64,000 nucleotides of DNA from Heterobilharzia americana (taxonomy: Eukaryota > Platyhelminthes > Trematoda > Strigeidida > Schistosomatidae), in assembly GCA_944470555.2 (NCBI GenBank), contig OX104127.1, positions 92,466,708 to 92,530,707 of the forward strand, read 5' to 3'. The position numbers and the translations under genes were made by a program. The stretch's first letter is position 1. Each line of letters begins with the position of its first letter. Below the pieces are notes generated by a model that did no database searches, was not told the origin of the DNA, and worked only from the letters and a program-made list of their open reading frames with translations. Shown here piece by piece: positions 55,001 to 61,000 of this stretch.

Positions 55001-58000
55001 GCAGAAGTGGCAATATGGACCACTAAATTACAACCCACTGGCTCAATGGTAACGTGCTAGCCACGGAACCTGGAGGTTTTGCGTTCGACTGCTGGTGTTG
55101 TGGGGTCATGAGTGTGCACTGCTGAAGAGTCCCATACTAGGACGAAGTGGCTGTCCAGTCCCCCCAGGTATCTAATGTTCCTCCAACTCATGTCAGTCCA
55201 TGATGAATACCAACTTGATAAATGAGAACATCTAAACAATAATTGAAATGCTGTTTTGACAAATCAATACGTAAACTGGAATTATTCAGATGGATATTTT
55301 ATTGGAATGAACATTTATCATTGTCCCTCTCCAGCAAAAAGATAATAAGAAACATAGTCTAAGTAGTTAATGCATAAAAATTACGTTCAATAGTTTTTTT
55401 TCATACGAAACTTAGTAAGTTAAAATTTCAAGTTTTAACGATAATACTAACCATTTCACACTCTCACAATGATGTTAGACATCGAATAATTCATTGTGTC
55501 TTGGTTACGTACTAATAACCTAGTCTATAGTTCATTGACTGAACCAATAGAATGCTGTTCTTATAGTTATTTAGTACTCTAATTTAGTTAATAGCTTCTA
55601 TTTGTTAGGCAAACGACTAAAAAAGCAAATGAAATAGTATTCTGTTTTACAAAGTTATGATGAACGAAAGTAGGCGGGAATCAATAGTTGCGTATATACC
55701 CAACCAGTAAACCCCAGCAGCAAAATGATCGCAACATACACACATATCTGGTATTCATCGAAAGCATCCACAGTACCATCTTATCTTCTGTTTGCTAACC
55801 AAAAGAAAGAATGTTTCCAGTTATGAAGAATTTCTGATAATATGCATATTAGTGGGACTGATGTGATTTGGCCTAGTTTTGAAAAAAAACAACATGCAAT
55901 TTATGTCGTAAACATATTTTCAGATGATTATAATTTGTTAAGTTAGAGTCTAATCTGACAAGCGTCAACAAATAATCTAGACACTATCTCTAGTGTAGTT
56001 TTATGAATGTCAAGAAAACTGTCTACTATTGATAGTTAGTTGGAGGAGCCCAGAACCTAGATACTTTACTTGTGTCGAATAGCCAAGTGGTAGGATCTCT
56101 AACTGGAACATTGAGTGACATGGGTATGTATTTCACAGGGGATATCAATTGCGTAGAGACTACAGACATGCCTTGACAACAAGTACCAACCATCAAGAGG
56201 TTTAGATTCAGTGGAGGTGACTATCGATCACCTCCAACCAACTAACGTCAATCAACGTGTACCGCAACGGTGAATCCTTTAGGTATGTGACCAAATTGCA
56301 AAATAATCAACAGAATCCTGTCAGGACTTAGGAATAGATAACATGAGATTGGTTGTTTTCCAGTGACCGCTCAATGTACAACACACTCCATTACCATCGC
56401 GAAGATAAATGACAACTGGTTGTTAGTATACAAGTCTCAGTACCTCGTTAAAATGTTCGATGTGTGAGAAGAGAGATAAACCTAAATTAGACAAAGGTAA
56501 GTAGTTGTTTCTATCTAAAAAAAAATAATTCCAATACTTTAACAAAATCATAAGTTAGAAAGGTTTCAGTGTACTTCAATTCTAATGTTGTTACTCCAGT
56601 GTTTGAAACGATCGGTGCCCAGTACGAGTCCCGGTGGGAGTAACATCGCTCACTAAGAGGCAGATACATTCAGCTGACGAGTTCCAAATAGGACAAAATG
56701 CACGTTCCGGATTCCACTGCTAGCCACTACCCATCATTAGTATATGATTAAAACACAGGCAACATCGAGGCCTCCGCGCAGGAGCCCATATGCCAATAGA
56801 GAACGATCAATTCGGTCTAATCAATGACAGGATACTACAAGCGACAACACTGAAAATATACCCGTCGTACAAGAAGTGGCTATCGTGACTTGATGGTGTA
56901 GTGGATAAGGCTCTGGCGTCTGAAGCAATCAGTCCCGAATTGGAGTCCTAATGGTAACAACATCGCTCACTAGGAGGCAGGTATATCTAGCTGATGAGTC
57001 CTAAATAGGAAGAAACGCATGTCCTGTATTCCATTGCTAGCCACTATCCATCATTACTACTTCAATTCTGTACACAAATTCCTGGGATAATTAAGCTTTT
57101 TAACAGGTGGATATGTATCACATGTATTCGAAAATAAACATTTGCTTATCTAAACGTTTACAATCGGCATAGTTTCATTAAATGATAAATAATTGAAAAT
57201 GCATTTGCTTACTTTTGTTCAAAAGTTAGCTTCAAAACGAAATGAAGCGTAAATCATAGGAAATATAACACAGAGATGAATCACTAATGCTCAACTGTTG
57301 AAACAGATATAAGACGTCATATTGTATGCCTTTCACCCGCCTACTTTCTATGAATCAACGAGTTTCGACGTAGGCTGAAATCTACTAAGCAGATGAATAA
57401 TTTGTGCAATTTTATGAAGTGACGTGTTCTCAAACACTTTTCAGCAGAGAAAATTCATCTTTTCAACATTCTACTAGTATTTTATAAGAAGGAAAAGCCA
57501 CTTAGTGAGACTGTTAAATTTTGCATCATTTTTTGACTAACTAAAGGAAACGATGCCGGAAACTAGAATTACTTCAGTCTCAATAGTTTTAGGAAATGAT
57601 AGATTGATTTCAAGGTAGTAGTTTATCCTAGACTCAAGTCGGTTGGGTAATAATTAAAAACTTAACAGCGTTAGTCAGCTATTTCGTCCTACCCTGGGAC
57701 TCTTCAGAAACGCGCACCCTGATCCAATCAAAGGTCGAATTTAGGATCATCAAGCCTCGTAGAGAACACTTTGTCATCTAGTCACCAATGTTCCAAATTA
57801 TCCTACTTCTATCACCTGTTTACTAAAAAAATACAGTTTTTGTGGTGAGTCAGTAAGTTTTTCTTTATTGTAGTTTTGGTTTTTATATTTCTAAGACAAA
57901 ATACAAGAATGAAGTTCAAACTACTCATCAAAACAACCCCATTTTCAAATTGCAATGACCTTTCCCAAATCGAAATCAAAAAAGTTTATGCGATATGTGA

Positions 58001-61000
58001 AGTAACTGAGAGAATAATACGAGATACGACGGCGTCGCTAACGTAGTGAGATACACGGACTGGATATGAATAGTAACTGTTCTCCTCAGACCTGATACTT
58101 CACTGAGGCACGAAGATGAGAAGACAAAACCGGCCTATGACTGTAAGGAAGACAACTTTATCTGACAAAAGTATGATTTATATACAGTTTTCCTCAAAAA
58201 ATAAAGCCACTAGGTCAGAAGTTGGAAACTTATTCTGATTGGTCGGCTGAAAGACAAATTTATCCAATAAGATTTTCCCTACTCACACAGTAACATGAAA
58301 CCAAGGCTAAAATGTTGGTTTCGATTTAGGGTGCTTCCTATTGGTTTGATAAATTGTATATGTAACAAACTTACCATAGAAAAAGTACACTTCTGTATAC
58401 TGATGAATAATGTCCATCTTCTGACGTGTATCTTTTCAGCCTCTGAGTCGACGTAATCGGCACACTTTGAGTTAATATATATTGCATACTTGATACTTAT
58501 CAAAATGTAAGGTAATGTACCAACACTCAACTGTGCAGACAATCAATACTTATAATAGAAAGTAAAATAATCAAGTCTGGTAGTCTATACAAGCAGAATA
58601 CATGAATGTGTTTATGAGGCTGTTTAATGGGCGTTTTAAGTTTTGTAACCGGTTACCCTACGAGGATACAATAAAGTGCATGCCTTTCGATACTGTGGTC
58701 TACTTCATGATGGAGTTACAAACACTGCGAACAGGTGACATAAGACTGTCACTAATGCTTAACCACAGGTGCAGTAGAACGATAACTTAAGGTAGTATGA
58801 GTGATTCGATGAACCATCAAACTTATATCAACTGATTCGGATACAAAAGGCAGCTTTTGATGTCGTTGAGTTCTCTGAGCTGGGTTGTTTAGTTGTAAAG
58901 CTTTCGTTGTCATCCCAGACAACATCTTCAGTAGCAACTTCACCTCACTTTCAACTCCATTGACCCCACAGGTTATCACTTCTCATGAAAACTTTGAAGG
59001 ATCCATCTTGAAGTAAATCACTAGTGAGTGGTGAAAATAACTCGATTGACTGTCTGGAGGGTGCTCAGTGCTGAGGAGTCACATGCTAGAACGAAACAGC
59101 TGTCCAGTGAGTGTAAGTTTTGTAACGATTCTCCAAATCATATCAGTCCGTGTTTGAAACTACTTTCAAGAAATAAATAATCATGTTGTTGTGGTACTTA
59201 CCCATGACAATTCAGTGGTTCGACGTTTTACTACTCATGTAAATAGGTTTACAGTCGATGATTACTCAAGTAGACTAAACCAATAGCATTGCTTCTAACA
59301 ACACTCATCTGTTTGGTGACCATCCACCTGCAAACTTACAATCTGAGCCAACATCTATGTCTGACGACTATTAAGAATTCTCGGCTTTAATAGTGTCATT
59401 TATTCTGAGATGGCTTGGACGTGTACTGCGCATGCCAAGCCACCGTCTACCTAGACGTACCATGCTAGGCAAAGTTGTATTGGGCTGGAAGAGGGTTCAG
59501 GATAGCCAGACCAAGATGTGACACCAGTTAGTGAAGTCCCTGACTGCTGCTCTGAGCTGTGTGGGGAGATGCAGACTTCCTGGTTGGGGTCCCTGAGTCG
59601 GAAGGAATTAGTGGCTGAGAACTCTTTGTGATACGGCTAAATATTGGTCACAATGAAACAGATGAATTCACTCCTTTATCTCTTCTAAAGCTTGAATATT
59701 CACACTTACCTTTATCTTCAGATTGTTTATTCTCTCATACAACTATGTCTACTTTGATATCACTCCTTTTCTATCCACTTGTTCATTGTGTACTACTGTG
59801 AAGTGTGCCAACTTGAGCCGATGACTTTGGCTGCGCGGTTCTACGATGATTTTGTCAGTCAGTTATTTATTCAACACTACATTACTCACTTCAGTGTGCT
59901 TAGTTAATGTTAAGATGGAAGTGGAGTTGACAACTCTTTTAGACATGAAACTGTTCATATTTTAAGGATATATTTTTCTTGAAATCAATTGTTGACAAGT
60001 TTGTACAAGTCAAATGCTGAACAGTATGGCACTTTTGGCGATATACTGATACGTGAAAATCAACTTCATTAAATGAGTGCTAAGGTTAGTATCTCATTTA
60101 TCAGAAGATTGCAGCGAATCAAAATCTACTCAGTAACGTTGTGTACATTGGTACAGTAAACAATGAGCCATATCAATTTTGCAAGGCTTAGATCTTCGTA
60201 CATGGAACTGGGTTCGAGACCGTGACCTGTATTTCAAGAGTCGAGTGCCTAGATCAATAAGTCAGAGCTGTACACAGATCGTATTAGAAATATCGGAACT
60301 AAGAATGTTTCCTTGGGATTGACCTATTAGTATAAAAGAGCCTAAAACTCCTGTCATCATTAACCTCACGTTAAAAACATAATCATTCATATATGTTCGT
60401 AAGTGCGTCTAGAACGAAACAAAATTTTACAGATTCTCATCGGTGCCCATAAATGGGGTAGTTAGTTGCTGAAAGTACCTTAATATGTTGGGTATTTGAC
60501 CACGAACTCTTCAGCAGTGATCTAAGTAACTTCATCAACACCACCCAAGATAATTATTTCCTCCATTAGTGAGTTTCACAGGGCCTCTTTTAAACAATGA
60601 CAACGAGATAAATAGAATCCTCATAAACTTAAGACAAAATTACTGTCTATAGCTCATTACTGACATGCTTCAAGATAGTTAAACCCGGATTTCGAATGAG
60701 AACCTATGACCTGTGGAATCATGCAGACGGATCGACAAGTTATCCGAAAACTGATAGAAGTTGGAAACTGTGGGTCATTTGACTCCAATCCACTGACTAA
60801 GCGTTTAATGCACTGGCCACAAGAACTGAAGTTCCTGTGGTCGATGACGATGGGGTCGTGTATGTATACTCCTGAGGAGTCCCATGCTAGAATGAAACAT
60901 CTTTCCAGTACTCTCACATTTTCAATGTCTTTCCAACTGATATCTTCCACAAGTTTGTCGTAAAGAATATCGACCAATTATTGAATAGGTAGCCAAAAGA

